A stretch of DNA of 64,000 nucleotides from Crocinitomicaceae bacterium (GTDB taxonomy: Bacteria; Bacteroidota; Bacteroidia; Flavobacteriales_D; Crocinitomicaceae): assembly GCA_020436025.1 (NCBI GenBank), contig JAGQYP010000014.1, positions 1 through 64,000 on the forward strand, in the 5' to 3' direction. This document shows, piece after piece, positions 62,980 through 64,000 of this stretch (positions are counted from its first letter, which is position 1; every line of letters begins with the position of its first letter). The notes under the pieces are model-generated. The model was not told where the DNA came from, ran no database searches, and worked only from the letters and a program-made list of their open reading frames with translations. The position numbers and the translations under genes are program-made.

Positions 62980-64000
62980 ATGAAACTATTCCAAATTCTA
63001 ACCTTAATTCTGATCTTACTCTCACCTTTTCAGGCCTTTAATCAGAAAAAGAAATCAAACGAAAACCCTAACAAGTACCAAAGTTTACTCTGGGAAATTA
63101 AGGATCCCAAAAGCGGAAATACATCTTTCTTGTACGGAACCATGCATGTATCGTCCAAGGTGGCTTTTCATTTAACAGACAGTTTTTATGTTGCGTTGAA
63201 AAGTGTGGATATAGTAGGATTGGAAACAAATCCTGAATTTTGGATGGAAGACATGCTGGAATCCGACGTCTATTCTTTTTTCCTGCATAATGGTTTTAAA
63301 ATTAGATCTCTTGGGTTTTATTCAAATGCTTTCAAATTAGAACCTATCGAAAATAGAGCTTTGAAATATCTTTTGTCTGTTGATTCGAGATTTTCAAATA
63401 ATCTACTTTATAGAAAATCATATGGGTATGAAAATAATTTTCAGGAAGACACCTATTTGGATATGTTTATTTATCAGGCGGGGAAAAAATTGGGGAAAAC
63501 TGTAACCAACCTGGAAGACTTTGAGGAAAGTCAAAAACTAGTCATTGAATCCCAACTTGCAGAAGCAAAAAACAGATCTTACGGATACCGCTCGCAATAC
63601 GATTTTGGAGATAAGCGACCTTATGAAATCATTGAAGATGCCTACAGAAATGGAGATTTAGATCTTTTAGATTCCATTGGAAGAATAACAGGAACCGAGG
63701 AAGGAAGGGAATTCATGCTCTACCTGAGAAATGAAAACATCGCAGAAAGCATGGATTCCATAATTCAAGGCGGGCAAAAATTGTTTGCAGCGGTTGGAGC
63801 AGCTCACTTACCGGGTAAAAGAGGAGTTATTGAAGAAATGCGCAAGAAGGGGTATTTGGTACGACCTATTTACGGTTCTAAAACAAGAGATCCGAAACAA
63901 AAAGATGCCATCGACGAAATCATTCATCCTTTTAGTTTGAAAAAGGTGATGGCCAATGACAGTAGTTTTACTTCTTACCTTCCGGATAAAATCATTCAGG
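62980..64000 (+). CDS. TraB/GumN family protein, cut by the window end
   Basis: A partial coding region of 340 codons, open at the right edge. A signal peptide (about residues 1-21, ending near FQAFNQ) is followed by the family's first motif LLWEIKDP...FLYGTMHVSS, with the conserved GTMH, and later by AAVGAAHLPGKRG, with GAAH. These two regions carry the His residues thought to bind metal in the TraB/GumN (TIKI-like) fold. It is probably a secreted or periplasmic hydrolase. The stop lies beyond 64000. Confidence 0.85.
   Translation, partial: MKLFQILTLILILLSPFQAFNQKKKSNENPNKYQSLLWEIKDPKSGNTSFLYGTMHVSSKVAFHLTDSFYVALKSVDIVGLETNPEFWMEDMLESDVYSFFLHNGFKIRSLGFYSNAFKLEPIENRALKYLLSVDSRFSNNLLYRKSYGYENNFQEDTYLDMFIYQAGKKLGKTVTNLEDFEESQKLVIESQLAEAKNRSYGYRSQYDFGDKRPYEIIEDAYRNGDLDLLDSIGRITGTEEGREFMLYLRNENIAESMDSIIQGGQKLFAAVGAAHLPGKRGVIEEMRKKGYLVRPIYGSKTRDPKQKDAIDEIIHPFSLKKVMANDSSFTSYLPDKIIQ

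Overview
The window is AT-rich chromosomal DNA of a Bacteroidota bacterium, most likely Flavobacteriales (perhaps near Crocinitomicaceae/Fluviicola; lineage is inference from protein style). Evidence: a PorP/SprF-type protein and secreted proteins with type IX secretion (T9SS) C-terminal modules, lipoproteins with a Ser/Thr-Cys lipobox, promoters of the TTTG-N18-20-TAnnTTTG class, frequent TTG starts, zinc-free type B L31, and a metal-site-less dihydroorotase-like protein. I found no tRNA, rRNA, CRISPR array, insertion sequence, prophage or plasmid gene. It reads as ordinary core chromosome with unusual intergenic repeats.

Layout. 0-3.7 kb: DASS carboxylate transporter and bioB-bioF (minus). 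3.8-8.1 kb: lipase-like lipoprotein, PorP/SprF protein, VIT/vWA protein (plus). 8.1-15.8 kb (minus): a TPR-GAF-GAF-PP2C phosphatase with a small coiled-coil protein and a SpoIIAA-like protein, then a spermidine-synthase-like protein, histidine kinase and membrane protein in tight succession. 15.9-17.1 kb: acyl-CoA dehydrogenase (minus). 17.2-26.6 kb (plus): anmK, a Glu/Leu dehydrogenase, nhaD, exbB-exbD-tonB-like energy transduction genes, a secreted unknown, and an ECF sigma factor overlapping a membrane protein. 26.6-30.5 kb (minus): BatA-like vWA protein, dihydroorotase-like protein and methyltransferase in one operon. 30.6-37.2 kb: secreted proteins, two sharing a C-terminal module and one with a classical T9SS tail, plus a sodium:solute symporter. 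37.3-46.6 kb: rpmE, rpmH, an ABC exporter, a DPP-IV-like peptidase, a thioredoxin-like protein, gltA and a small protein made of six YKSDA repeats. 46.6-50.1 kb (minus): a five-gene phospholipid cluster. 50.2-56.3 kb: lipoprotein, rlmD-like, barrel protein, small secreted protein, Na/Pi transporter, truA-like. 56.3-62.7 kb (minus): fdhD, a NuoE-NuoF fusion, a histidine kinase and the formate dehydrogenase catalytic subunit. At the right edge is a TraB/GumN-type protein that runs off the window.

The most interesting points are: (1) the phospholipid cluster, whose CDP-alcohol phosphotransferase has Asn in place of two of the four catalytic Asp residues, a pattern I recall from E. coli YnbA, and which carries its own CdsA, acyltransferase, SMR-type protein and atypical hydrolase; (2) the six-fold YKSDA repeat protein beside citrate synthase; (3) a candidate partner-switching operon pairing a SpoIIE-type phosphatase with a SpoIIAA-like protein; (4) a formate dehydrogenase operon with a sensor kinase embedded between its two catalytic subunits; (5) intergenic tandem arrays of 7-8 or 15-16 bp period, two of them enclosing inverted copies of the same 44-bp element.
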